Assembly: GCA_022701925.1 (NCBI GenBank)
Contig: JAKONM010000321.1
Coordinates: forward strand, 1-19,964
Length of the DNA: 19,964 bases
Reading direction: 5' to 3'
Source: Microbacteriaceae bacterium
GTDB taxonomy: Bacteria; Actinomycetota; Actinomycetes; Actinomycetales; Microbacteriaceae
The notes under the pieces are model-generated. The model made no database searches and was not told where the DNA came from. It worked only from the letters and a program-made list of their open reading frames with translations. Every line of letters starts with the position of its first letter. Within the stretch, counting starts at the first letter, position 1. Made by a program: the position numbers and the translations under genes. This document shows, piece by piece, positions 6,015 to 13,614 of the stretch.

Positions 6015-7931
6015 TCAGTCGCGGAGGATCGCCGCCCCGAGCGGGGCGATCGACTCGCCCGCGACTCGCACCTCGGCCGGGCTCCAGTTGAGCAGGAAGA
6101 GGCGGTCCCCGCGGCGGACGGCCTCCACGCCCTCGGGCAGGTCCGCGACGGCCGGCTCGACGCCGGTGCCCTCGAGCACCGCGTCCACCACCGACGCCAG
6201 GTCGTCGGGCGCCGTCGCGACGTACCAGGCGGTGCCGCGACGCGTGACGGCGGGCAGCCCGTCGAGCATCCCGCCGACGAACGTCGACAGCACCTCGGCG
6301 TCGTCGACGCGCACGACCTCGCCCCACTCCGCGGCGCCGCCCGTGGCGAGCCCGGCGATCTCGAGCCCCGGCACCGGGCCGCCGCTGACGGAGGGCTCGG
6401 CCGGCGGGGCGAACTCCTCCACCCGCACGCCGAGCACCTGGCGCAGCGCGCCCAGGTAGCCGCCGAGCAGCACGTGCAGCCGCTCGTCCAGGACCGCGCT
6501 CTGGTAGCCGACCACCAGGCGGCGCCCGGAGGAGGCGACACCGGCCAGGTTCTGCTGCGCGGCCTCCGACAGCACCTGCGTCGCCGGCGCGATCACGACC
6601 GCGTACCGCGACAGGTCGCCCTCCGCCCGCACGAAGTCGACCAGCACCCCGCGCCGCCACAGCTCCGCGTACCAGCGCAGCACCACCTGCGGGTACGACA
6701 GCGACGACGGCGTCGCCTCCTGCTCCAGGGCCCACCAGCTGTCCCAGTCGAAGACGATGCCCACCCGGGCGTCCTGCCGAGCGCCGACGAGGTCGGCGAG
6801 CCCGGCGAGCTCCTCGCCCAGGGCGACGGTCTCCCGGTAGACCCGGGTGTCCTCCCCGCCGTGGGGGACCATCGCGGAGTGGAACTTCTCCGCGCCCGCC
6901 TTCGACTGCCGCCACTGGAACTGCATGATCCCGTCGGCACCGCGGGCGACCGCCTGCAGGGAGAGCAGACGGTGCATCCCGGCGGGCTTCGCGGCGTTCC
7001 GCGCCCGCCAGTTGACCGCGGAGGGCGCCTGCTCCATCAGGAGCCAGGGTCCGTCGCCCAGCGACCGCATCAGGTCGCGCGTCGCCGCCGCGATCATCGG
7101 CGCGGCCGGGTCCGCGGGGTCGGGGTAGTGGTCATCGGTGACGAAGTCGACCTCGGTCGCGTGCCGCCAGTAGTCCAGGCCCTTGAAGAAGCCCATGAAG
7201 TTCGTGGTGACCGGCACGCCCGGCGAGACCTCGTTCAGGATCGCCTTCTCCGCCCGGTACACCTGCAGCCAGGCGTCGGAGGAGAAGCGGTCGAAGTCGA
7301 GCAGCTGCCCGGGGTTGCGGAAGGTCGGCGCCGCGCGCGGCGGCATCACCTCGTCGAACGAGCCGTACTGCTGCGACCAGAACTGCGTGCCCCACGCCTC
7401 GTTCAGCGCCTCGACCGTGCCGTAGCGCGCCCGCAGCCACTCCCGGAACGCGGCCGCGGACTCGTCCGAGAAGTCGCGCTGCACGTGGCAGGCCAGCTCG
7501 TTGTTCACGTGCCAGGCCTCGAGCGCCGGGTGGTCGCGGTACCGCTCCGCCAGATTCCGCACCAGTCGGTCGGCGTACCGCCGGTAGACGGCGGAGGAGG
7601 GGGAGTAGTGCTGCCGCGAGCCGACCGACAGGCGCACGCCGTCCTCGGTGACCGGCAGCATCTCGGGGTGCGCGAGCGCCAGCCACGGCGGCGGCGAGGC
7701 CGTCGCGGTCGCCAGGTCGACCCGGATCCCGCCGGCGTGCAGCCGGTCGATGACGTCGTCCAGCCATTCGAAGTCGAACTCGCCGTCCGCCGGCTCGAGC
7801 TTCGCCCACGAGAAGACGGCGACCGTGGCGACCGTCACGCCGGCGCGCCGCATCAGCCGCACGTCGTCGTCCCACACCTCCCGCGGCCACTGCTCCGGGT
7901 TGTAGTCCCCGCCGTACCAGAGTCGATCCAC
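6015..7931 (-). CDS. Beta-galactosidase, glycoside hydrolase family 42 (first copy, distal in operon)
   Basis: GH42 retaining enzymes remove terminal beta-galactose, and some members act on alpha-L-arabinopyranosides. The protein is about 638 residues with no signal peptide, so it should act on imported oligosaccharides in the cytoplasm. The N-terminus (WYGGDYNPEQWP) is diagnostic. The acid/base is Glu145 (WHVNNELACH) and the nucleophile Glu300 (LLMEQAPSAVNW). The trimerisation domain and C-terminal beta domain (LNWSP) follow. I chose the GTG at 7931 because GAGGAGGAA lies about 7 bases upstream and the family motif begins at once. The frame stays open far upstream into the permease gene, but that part is antisense-like sequence. 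It lies 101 bases after the second permease gene on the same strand, so it is probably the last gene of the LacI-controlled operon. It is clearly different in sequence from the second GH42 at 11328-13433. Confidence 0.95.
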   Translation of the reverse strand: MDRLWYGGDYNPEQWPREVWDDDVRLMRRAGVTVATVAVFSWAKLEPADGEFDFEWLDDVIDRLHAGGIRVDLATATASPPPWLALAHPEMLPVTEDGVRLSVGSRQHYSPSSAVYRRYADRLVRNLAERYRDHPALEAWHVNNELACHVQRDFSDESAAAFREWLRARYGTVEALNEAWGTQFWSQQYGSFDEVMPPRAAPTFRNPGQLLDFDRFSSDAWLQVYRAEKAILNEVSPGVPVTTNFMGFFKGLDYWRHATEVDFVTDDHYPDPADPAAPMIAAATRDLMRSLGDGPWLLMEQAPSAVNWRARNAAKPAGMHRLLSLQAVARGADGIMQFQWRQSKAGAEKFHSAMVPHGGEDTRVYRETVALGEELAGLADLVGARQDARVGIVFDWDSWWALEQEATPSSLSYPQVVLRWYAELWRRGVLVDFVRAEGDLSRYAVVIAPATQVLSEAAQQNLAGVASSGRRLVVGYQSAVLDERLHVLLGGYLGALRQVLGVRVEEFAPPAEPSVSGGPVPGLEIAGLATGGAAEWGEVVRVDDAEVLSTFVGGMLDGLPAVTRRGTAWYVATAPDDLASVVDAVLEGTGVEPAVADLPEGVEAVRRGDRLFLLNWSPAEVRVAGESIAPLGAAILRD

Positions 7932-7976
7932 TGCACTTCCTCCTCGCCGCTCGAGCGAGCGGCCGTCATGGTGAGG

Positions 7977-8010
7977 GGCGCCGGTGCGGGCCGATGGCCG
8001 CGCCGACGCC
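7977..8010 (-). terminator. Imperfect hairpin between second permease and GH42 gene
   Basis: Bases 7977-7992 (GGCGCCGGTGCGGGCC) can pair with 7996-8010, with one mismatch, one wobble pair and one bulge, closing a 3-base loop. Read on the minus strand it lies 23 bases after the permease stop and 46 bases before the GH42 start codon. It may act as a partial terminator, or protect or trim the mRNA, so that the last gene is expressed at a different level. There is no T-tract, and the role is inferred from position. Confidence 0.45.
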
Positions 8011-8032
8011 CCGGGGGTCCGAGGGCCGCCCG

Positions 8033-8965
8033 TCAGCCCTTCACGCCGCCGGACGTCAGCCCCGACTGCCAGTAGCGCTGCAGGAACAGGAACGCGATCA
8101 CGAGCGGCAGGATCGACACGAACGACCCCGCCAGCACGGTCGAGAACAGCACCTGCGCGCCGCCGCCGGCCGACGCGGAGGCCTGCCAGGTGGCCAGGCC
8201 GACCGTGACCGGGTACAGCGACGGCGTGTTCAGCATGATCAGCGGCAGGAAGTAGTTGTTCCACGTCGCGACCAGCTGGAACAGCAGCACCGTGACGATG
8301 CCCGGCGCGACCAGGCGCAGGGCGACGGTGCTGAAGATGCGGAACTCGCCCGCGCCGTCGATGCGCGCGGCCTCCAGCAGGCTGTCGTCCACCGCGTCCG
8401 CGGCGTAGACCCGCATCAGGTAGACGCCGAAGGGGCTGACCAGCGACGGCAGGATGATCGCCCACACGCTGTCGGTCAGGTTCGCCGAGGCGAACAGCAG
8501 GTACGTCGGGATCGCCAGCGCCGTGAGCGGCACCATGATCGACGCGAGGATCGTGCCGAACACGAGGCCCTGCCCGCGGAACCGGTACTTGGCCAGCGCG
8601 TACCCGGCGGCGGTGGCCATCGCGGCGGCGCCGACCGAGCTGACCACCGCGTAGAGCACGGTGTTGCGCAGCCACAGCAGGAAGATGCCGTCCTGGAACG
8701 TGAAGACGTTGCCGATGTTCTCGAACAGGCGGAAGGCGGTGCCGAACCACAGCCCGAAGGTCGTGAACAGGTCGCCGTTGTCCTTGGTCGAGGACACGAA
8801 CAGCCAGAGCAGCGGCACCAGGAAGTAGATCAGCGTGATCCACACGAGCACGGTCAGCACGTTGCTGCGGCGCTCGCCCCGCTCCACGACCTTGCGTGTG
8901 GCCCTGCTGCCGGTCGCGGCGGCGGTGGTGCGCGACGTCTCGGTCGCGACGGGTGCGGCGGTCAT
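8033..8965 (-). CDS. Carbohydrate ABC transporter permease, MalG/AraQ-type (CUT1)
   Basis: This is one of two membrane subunits of a CUT1-type oligosaccharide importer. It has 310 residues. A Ser/Ala/Thr-rich cytoplasmic N-tail precedes the first membrane helix (about 36-58, LTVLVWITLIYFLVPLLWLF). Further helices lie near 98-123, 135-158, 165-187, 219-243 and 275-297. The ATPase-contacting EAA loop is at about 198-217 (EAARIDGAGEFRIFSTVALR). The C-terminus ending in GLTSGGVKG matches the typical G.T.GAVKG tail of MalG-like proteins. The ATG at 8965 overlaps the stop of the upstream permease gene by four bases (ATGA), and GGAAGGAG lies about 8 bases upstream, so translation is coupled. With the neighbouring binding protein and two beta-galactosidases, the substrate is probably a galactoside oligosaccharide. 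Confidence 0.95.
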   Translation of the reverse strand: MTAAPVATETSRTTAAATGSRATRKVVERGERRSNVLTVLVWITLIYFLVPLLWLFVSSTKDNGDLFTTFGLWFGTAFRLFENIGNVFTFQDGIFLLWLRNTVLYAVVSSVGAAAMATAAGYALAKYRFRGQGLVFGTILASIMVPLTALAIPTYLLFASANLTDSVWAIILPSLVSPFGVYLMRVYAADAVDDSLLEAARIDGAGEFRIFSTVALRLVAPGIVTVLLFQLVATWNNYFLPLIMLNTPSLYPVTVGLATWQASASAGGGAQVLFSTVLAGSFVSILPLVIAFLFLQRYWQSGLTSGGVKG

Positions 8966-9873
8966 GCCTGGCGCTCCTTCCGGTTCGTCGCGGACTGCAC
9001 GACGAAGGAGATGATCGCGATGACGAGTCCCAGCAGGAACGCGATCGCCGCGGCGTAGTTGATGTCCTGGTTCTTGAAGGCCAGGTTGAACGCGTAGAGG
9101 TTCGGGCTGAAGTCGGTGCCGACCGCGTTCGGGGCGATGTTCGCCAGCAGGTTCGGCTCGTTGAACAGCTGGAACGAGCCGATGATCGAGAAGATCACCG
9201 TCAGCAGCAGCGCGGGCCGGATCGCCGGCAGCTTCACGCTCCACGCGACGCGGAACTGCCCGGCGCCGTCGATCTCCGCCGCCTCGTAGAGCTCGGTGGG
9301 GATGGACCGCAGCGCGGCGTACAGGATGATCATGTTGTAGCCGATGAAGCTCCAGCAGACGATGTTCATCGTCGAGCCGAGGATCGTGCTGCTCGACAGC
9401 AGGTTCGGCGAGGGCAGCCCCACCAGCTGGAACAGCTGAGTGATCAGGCCGAAGTCGCGGCCGTACAGGTAGCCCCACATCAATGTGGCGACGACGCTGG
9501 GCACGGCGTAGGGCAGGAAGATGAGCAGGCGGACGACCTTGCCGCCGCGCACGCGTCCGGAGTCGAGCGCCAGCGCGAAGAAGGTGGCGGCGATCAGCAT
9601 GATCGGCACCTGCACGAGCAGGAAGAGCGCGACGCGGCCGAGCCCGCCCCAGAAGCTGGGGTCCTGCAGCGCGCGGGCGTAGTTGCCGAGGCCGGCGAAC
9701 ACGGTGCCGCCGACCAGCTGCGAGCTGAACAGGCTGACGTAGAACGAGTAGCCGAGCGGCACCAGGAACATCGCGACGAACACGACGAGGAACGGGATCA
9801 GCAGGATCCACGCCATGCGCGTCTGGGCGGAGCGGACGCGGCCTGGGCGGCGGCGTGCGGGAAGAGCAGTCAT
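8962..9873 (-). CDS. Carbohydrate ABC transporter permease, MalF/AraP-type (CUT1)
   Basis: This is the partner membrane subunit of the importer, with 303 residues. A basic N-terminus (residues 1-18) precedes the first helix (about 20-44, MAWILLIPFLVVFVAMFLVP). Further helices are near 80-103, 115-137, 165-187, 220-242 and 270-293. The EAA loop is at about 197-216 (YEAAEIDGAGQFRVAWSVKL), with LPAIRP after it as usual in MalF-type subunits. The ATG at 9873 has AGGAGG 5 bases upstream. A 13-bp perfect hairpin separates it from the binding-protein gene. The genes in order are binding protein, this permease, second permease. No ATPase gene lies in the cluster, as is common for CUT1 systems sharing an MsmK-type ATPase. 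Confidence 0.95.
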   Translation of the reverse strand: MTALPARRRPGRVRSAQTRMAWILLIPFLVVFVAMFLVPLGYSFYVSLFSSQLVGGTVFAGLGNYARALQDPSFWGGLGRVALFLLVQVPIMLIAATFFALALDSGRVRGGKVVRLLIFLPYAVPSVVATLMWGYLYGRDFGLITQLFQLVGLPSPNLLSSSTILGSTMNIVCWSFIGYNMIILYAALRSIPTELYEAAEIDGAGQFRVAWSVKLPAIRPALLLTVIFSIIGSFQLFNEPNLLANIAPNAVGTDFSPNLYAFNLAFKNQDINYAAAIAFLLGLVIAIISFVVQSATNRKERQA

Positions 9874-9894
9874 CGGTCCTCCTCGGGACGACGG

Positions 9895-9924
9895 TGCCGG
9901 GCGGGCCGCTGGGCCCGCCCGGCA
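9895..9924 (-). terminator. Perfect GC hairpin after the binding-protein gene (probable attenuator/partial terminator)
   Basis: TGCCGGGCGGGCC (9895-9907) and GGCCCGCCCGGCA (9912-9924) form a perfect 13-bp stem with a 4-base loop. It begins 7 bases after the binding-protein stop and precedes the permease ribosome site. Such hairpins are often found in sugar ABC operons, where they lower permease expression or stabilise the upstream message so that binding protein exceeds permease. Confidence 0.8.
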
Positions 9925-9931
9925 CTCGGGC

Positions 9932-11296
9932 CTACTTGACGGTGAAGCCCTGCTGCTTCGCGTACGCGGTGACCTGCGACTGCCAGGTCGTGAGGGCGGC
10001 GCGCAGGTCGCCCTTGTCGGCGATGGCCTTGCCGAGGGTCTCGCCGTAGCTCGAGCCCACGTAGTCCATGAAGGGCAGCCACTGGAAGTCCTTGTCGACG
10101 GTGTCGGAGACGCCGGCGAAGAACTTGTTAACCTGCTGGCCGCCGTAGAACTCCGACTTCTGGTCGACGAACTCGGGGTCCTCGAGGATCGCGGTGGTGG
10201 TCGGGAACAGGAACTGCTCGGTCGCGAGCCGCAGGGCCGCCTCGGAGTCCGTGTTGATGAACTTCGAGAACTCGTAGGCCGCGATCTTGTTCTGCGACGC
10301 CTCCATGACCGCGTCCGTCGAGCCGCCCCAGTTGCCGGAGACGTTCTCGCCCTCGGACCACTGCGGGATCGTGCCGGCGCGCCACTTGCCGCTCGTGTTC
10401 TTCGCGGTGCCCTGCAGGAAGATCGGGCCCCAGGCCGCGACCTGCCAGCTCGCGTACTTGTCGCGCGACAGGCCCTGGTAGTACTCGTCGGTGAAGTCGG
10501 GGTCGACCGAGACGAGGTCGTCCGAGATCAGCTTCTGCCAGTAGTCGACGACCTTCTGCGTGTCGGCGGAGTCGAGGTCGATGCCGACCGTCTTGTTCCC
10601 GTCGTAGCTGAAGGGCTTCGCGCCGGCCTGCCAGAAGAAGCCGTACATCTGGCCGACGTCGTTGCCCGGCAGGTTGGTGATGTACGAGTCCGTCTTGTCC
10701 TTGACCAGCTTCGCCGCCGCGGCGAAGTCGTCCCACGTCTTCGGCGCCTCGGTGACGCCCGCCTTGTCGAAGATGTCCTTGCGGTACAGGCTGCCCAGGG
10801 GGCCGGAGTCCTGCGGCACGGCCCAGACCTTGCCGTTCACGGCGACCTGGTTCCACACCCAGTCCACGTAGCCGCTCTTCTGGTCGGCGGCGCCGTAGGG
10901 GGTCAGGTCGGCCAGCGACTTCGTCTGCACGAAGGACGGGATGAACTGCATCTCGACCTGCGCCACGTCGGGGATGCCCTTGCCGGCCTTCAGCGCGCTG
11001 CGCAGCTTCGGGTAGTGCTGGGCGCCGCCGGTCGTGTTGACCAGGTTCACCTTGATCTTCGGGTACTTCTTCTCGAACAGGTCGACCTGGTTCTGCAGGT
11101 TCGGCACCCAGCTCCAGACCGTCAGGGTCGTGGCGGTGTCCATCGCCTTGTCGATGTCGGCCTGGGACACCGCGGCCGCGGAGGCGCTGGCGCCGCCCGT
11201 GGCGCCGCCCACCGAGGGGGCGCATCCGGAGAGGGCGAGCATGGCGCTGACCGCCATCCCTCCCATGGTGATCGTCGCTTGACGTCGCGTGAGCAT
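9932..11296 (-). CDS. Sugar ABC transporter substrate-binding lipoprotein (CUT1, MalE-like family 1)
   Basis: This is the extracellular binding subunit, anchored to the membrane by a lipid. It has 454 residues. The signal peptide starts MLTRRQATITMGGMAVSAML, with a lipobox LSGC, so Cys25 would be lipidated. A Gly/Ala/Ser-rich linker follows to about residue 45. The mature domain has the family's usual features: LTVWSWVPN near the start, FEKKYPKIKVNL, GKGIPDVAQVEM, and the hinge-region VWAVPQDSGPLGSLYRKDIF. Many surface Trp and Tyr residues suit carbohydrate binding. The ATG at 11296 fits the signal peptide and has a GAAGAGAG purine run upstream; the frame continues further upstream without plausible signal sequence. 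It lies 31 bases after the GH42 gene at 11328-13433 in the same operon. The likely ligand is a galactose-containing oligosaccharide, inferred from the neighbours. Confidence 0.95.
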   Translation of the reverse strand: MLTRRQATITMGGMAVSAMLALSGCAPSVGGATGGASASAAAVSQADIDKAMDTATTLTVWSWVPNLQNQVDLFEKKYPKIKVNLVNTTGGAQHYPKLRSALKAGKGIPDVAQVEMQFIPSFVQTKSLADLTPYGAADQKSGYVDWVWNQVAVNGKVWAVPQDSGPLGSLYRKDIFDKAGVTEAPKTWDDFAAAAKLVKDKTDSYITNLPGNDVGQMYGFFWQAGAKPFSYDGNKTVGIDLDSADTQKVVDYWQKLISDDLVSVDPDFTDEYYQGLSRDKYASWQVAAWGPIFLQGTAKNTSGKWRAGTIPQWSEGENVSGNWGGSTDAVMEASQNKIAAYEFSKFINTDSEAALRLATEQFLFPTTTAILEDPEFVDQKSEFYGGQQVNKFFAGVSDTVDKDFQWLPFMDYVGSSYGETLGKAIADKGDLRAALTTWQSQVTAYAKQQGFTVK

Positions 11297-11327
11297 GGTC
11301 GTCTCTCTTCGTCGAAAGGGCGGTGGA

Positions 11328-13433
11328 CTACTCGGCCGAGCGGTCCACGACCTCGAGCACGACTGCTGCGCGTCGCTCGAGGGGCACGGGGTCACCGGCG
11401 CCGTAGGTCGCGCCGGACACGAGGTCCCGGGCGGCGGCGGGTGCGGTGACGGAGGCGGGGCTGCCGGACCAGTTCGCGAGGAACACGATGCGGCGGCCGG
11501 CGGAGGCGCCGGTGGTGACGGTGACGGTGTCGTCCGCCGACCAGGCGGCGGCGGCGGGCGCGGGCACGAGCCAGCGGGCGATGCTGCGGGAGAAGGCGGC
11601 GTTCGGCTTGGTCGGCACCGTGGTGATGCGGCCGGAGCCCGCGGCGCGGGTCACCAGCGCCGCCTCGGCGCCCAGCTCGGTGGGGGCGAAGGAGGCCAGC
11701 ACCTCGGCGCCGTCGACCTGCAGCACGTCGACCCACTCGACACCGGCGGAGCCCGCCTCCAGCTCGATCGCCGCTCCCGCCTCGACGGACAGGGGCTCGT
11801 CGAGGTTCGAGTACTCGTCGTACCAGGCGCCGGCGGCGTCGGCCAGCAGCGCCGGGGCGACCGCCAGCCGCGCGCGACCCAGGTGGTCGCCGTAGCCGGT
11901 GCGGATGCCGAGCACCAGGTGGCCGCCCGCTTCCGCGTAGGCGCGCAGGGCGGCCAGCACCTCGTCGCTCGCGGTGTACAGGCCGGGCGCCACCAGCACG
12001 GGGAAGCGGCGGACCAGGTCGGCGGGGTCGGCGGCGGCCAGCTGGCGGGCGTGCATCATCCGCACCTGCGCGCCGGCCTCGACCAGGCCGCGGTAGTGGG
12101 CGTCGACGATGCGCTGGTACGACGCGGTGTCGGGGGAGGCGCCGCCCGGCATCGCCAGGGGCGACTGCACCTCGAGGTCCCACTTGGAGTCGGTCGACCA
12201 GACGAACAGCACCTCGGCGTCGGGCTCGAAGCCGTCCAGCGCGTCGCCCAGCGCCTTCAGGTCGGCGCCGAGCGCGGCGACCTCGCGGTAGACGCGGCCG
12301 GGCTTCTGGCTGTGCGGCAGCACGCCGCCCCAGTAGGTCTCGGTGCCGAAGTGCAGCGTGTGCCAGTGCCAGTACTCGACCATGCGGCCGCCGCGGGCGA
12401 GCAGCGCGAAGGCCGCCTGCTTCAGCTGCCCCGGGTGCGGCGGGCGGTTGTCGAAGGGCCCGCTGATCGACTGCGCGTTCGTCTCGGTGACGAGGAACGG
12501 CGCCTGCTTGCTCGACCAGGCGCGGTCCGCCCACTGGAAGAGCGCCCACACGCTGCGGTGGTTCCAGGCCGCGTGCCGGTCCTCGTCGACGCCCGCGTCG
12601 AGGCCCGACTGCATCCGGTAGTACGGGTTGCCCGCGGTCACGTCGAGGGAGGCGGCGAGCTCGTCGTCGGAGATCTGCGGCCTCGTGTACGAGATGCAGG
12701 TGGTGACGAACTGGTCGTCGCGGGCGTACTCGCGCACCATCTGGGCCTGCCAGCCGATCAGGTCGGTGGCGAGCGTGGACTGGTAGCGGCGCCACTCCAG
12801 CGCGTACTGCGGCGACCAGTTGCCGTCCGGCCGCCAGAGGTCCGACCAGTCGGACAGCAGGTGCGACCAGTACACGAGGCCCCACTCGCGGTTCAGCTCC
12901 TCCACGGTGCCGTAGCGGGCCTTCAGCCAGTCGACGAAGCCCTGGAAGGTGTGCTCGTTGCGGGGCAGCATCAGGCCGGGCTCGTTGTCGACCTGGAAGC
13001 CCACCACCGCGGGGTGGTCCGCGTAGCGCTCGACCACCTTGCGCGCGACCCGCTCGGCGTAGAAGCGGTAGGCGGGGTGGCTCTGGTCCATCTCCTGCCG
13101 GCCGCCCCAGCCGATGCGGCGGCCCGTCTCGACCTCGGTCACGATCTCGGGGTGGCGACGGGCGAGCCAGAGCGGCACCGCGTACGTCGGGGTGCCGAGC
13201 ACGACGCGGATGCCGCGGGCGTGGGCGCCGTCGAGCACCGGCTGCAGCCAGTCCAGCTCGAACTCGCCCTCGCGCGGCTCCCACGTCGACCACACCGACT
13301 CCCCGACGCGGATCGCGGTGAAGCCGGCCTCCGCCATCAGGTCCAGGTCGCGCTCGAGCACGCCCTCGGGCTGGTACTCCGCGTAGTAGGCGGCGCCGAA
13401 CAGGACGCCGGAGAACGGCAGGGCAGAAGTCAT
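11328..13433 (-). CDS. Beta-galactosidase, glycoside hydrolase family 42 (second copy, first gene of operon)
   Basis: This is a retaining GH42 enzyme of about 701 residues without a signal peptide, so it is cytoplasmic. Its acid/base is Glu151 (FQVDNEPGL) and its nucleophile Glu317 (FLVTETNAQS). The N-terminus has GAAYYAEYQPEG, and the trimerisation and C-terminal domains are present (FLANWSG). It differs strongly from the GH42 at 6015-7931, for example VDNEPG against VNNELA and TETNA against MEQAP, so the two belong to different GH42 subgroups and probably prefer different linkages. The ATG at 13433 is the first Met of the conserved region. It has a poor ribosome site and begins about 20 bases below a palindromic operator. 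This gene heads a probable operon with the binding protein and two permeases. Repression by the LacI-type regulator encoded next to it is inferred. Confidence 0.95.
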   Translation of the reverse strand: MTSALPFSGVLFGAAYYAEYQPEGVLERDLDLMAEAGFTAIRVGESVWSTWEPREGEFELDWLQPVLDGAHARGIRVVLGTPTYAVPLWLARRHPEIVTEVETGRRIGWGGRQEMDQSHPAYRFYAERVARKVVERYADHPAVVGFQVDNEPGLMLPRNEHTFQGFVDWLKARYGTVEELNREWGLVYWSHLLSDWSDLWRPDGNWSPQYALEWRRYQSTLATDLIGWQAQMVREYARDDQFVTTCISYTRPQISDDELAASLDVTAGNPYYRMQSGLDAGVDEDRHAAWNHRSVWALFQWADRAWSSKQAPFLVTETNAQSISGPFDNRPPHPGQLKQAAFALLARGGRMVEYWHWHTLHFGTETYWGGVLPHSQKPGRVYREVAALGADLKALGDALDGFEPDAEVLFVWSTDSKWDLEVQSPLAMPGGASPDTASYQRIVDAHYRGLVEAGAQVRMMHARQLAAADPADLVRRFPVLVAPGLYTASDEVLAALRAYAEAGGHLVLGIRTGYGDHLGRARLAVAPALLADAAGAWYDEYSNLDEPLSVEAGAAIELEAGSAGVEWVDVLQVDGAEVLASFAPTELGAEAALVTRAAGSGRITTVPTKPNAAFSRSIARWLVPAPAAAAWSADDTVTVTTGASAGRRIVFLANWSGSPASVTAPAAARDLVSGATYGAGDPVPLERRAAVVLEVVDRSAE

Positions 13434-13451
13434 CGTCGACCGATCAGTCAG

Positions 13452-13473
13452 GCGATGTTGTCGATAACATCGC
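13452..13473. promoter_or_regulatory. LacI-type operator 1 upstream of the GH42 operon
   Basis: CGATGTTGTCGATAACATCG (13453-13472) is a palindrome with 18 of 20 matching positions, extended one pair further on each side. The central CG and the ATGTT/AACAT arms are typical of LacI-family operators. It overlaps a possible minus-strand -10 box (TGTTAT, 13464-13469) spaced 18 bases from a possible -35 box (TTACCG, 13488-13493). Binding here would therefore block transcription of the operon starting at 13433. The promoter boxes are tentative. Confidence 0.75.
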
Positions 13474-13496
13474 GGGGCTGGACGGGACGGTAATCC

Positions 13497-13508
13497 GTGA
13501 GCGCTCAC
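13497..13508. promoter_or_regulatory. LacI-type operator 2, symmetric lac-operator core
   Basis: GTGAGCGCTCAC is a perfect 12-bp palindrome identical to the core of the symmetric E. coli lac operator. It lies about 24 bases upstream of operator 1 and just upstream of the tentative -35 box, between the lacI-type gene and the operon it probably controls. The regulator's recognition helix keeps Gln18 and Arg22 of E. coli LacI, which fits this half-site. Direct binding is inferred. Confidence 0.7.
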
Positions 13509-13519
13509 TCCGCAAGGCG

Positions 13520-13541
13520 CGACACGCGGAGCGCCGCGTCG
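13520..13541 (-). terminator. Weak hairpin downstream of the LacI-family gene
   Basis: Bases 13520-13529 and 13534-13541 can form eight pairs with a 2-base bulge and a 4-base loop. Read on the minus strand it lies about 73 bases beyond the regulator stop at 13615. A smaller five-pair hairpin lies at 13563-13579. Either could end the regulator transcript before the GH42 control region, but neither is strong. Confidence 0.3.
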
Positions 13542-13614
13542 TTACCGAGTCGTGTCCGGAACGCCTCAGCAGTCGAGGCAGCCGCGAGGGGCGGGCCCGG
13601 ACCCGGACCGACCG

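Noticed and set aside
7947..7962. Short palindrome just upstream of the GH42 start at 7931
   Set aside because: The stem is only 6-7 pairs with a minimal loop and lies beside the ribosome site. It is not distinguishable from chance in GC-rich DNA.
6015..8843. 942-residue reading of the GH42 frame reaching back into the permease gene
   Set aside because: The extra N-terminal part is out-of-frame permease sequence. A ribosome site and the conserved GH42 start place the real start at 7931.
8033..9925. 630-residue reading suggesting a fusion of the two permeases
   Set aside because: Only the last 310 residues are permease-like. The first half is the wrong frame of the neighbouring permease gene. 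The two genes overlap by ATGA and are separate.
11516..11530. Repeated GTGACGGT-like bases resembling the palindrome arms
   Set aside because: They are coding repeats of Val-Thr codons within the GH42 gene with no inverted partner.
11289..13493. 734-residue plus-strand open frame opposite the GH42 gene
   Set aside because: It is an antisense shadow with Val/Gly/Arg-rich composition and no motifs; the opposite strand encodes a complete GH42 with both catalytic glutamates.
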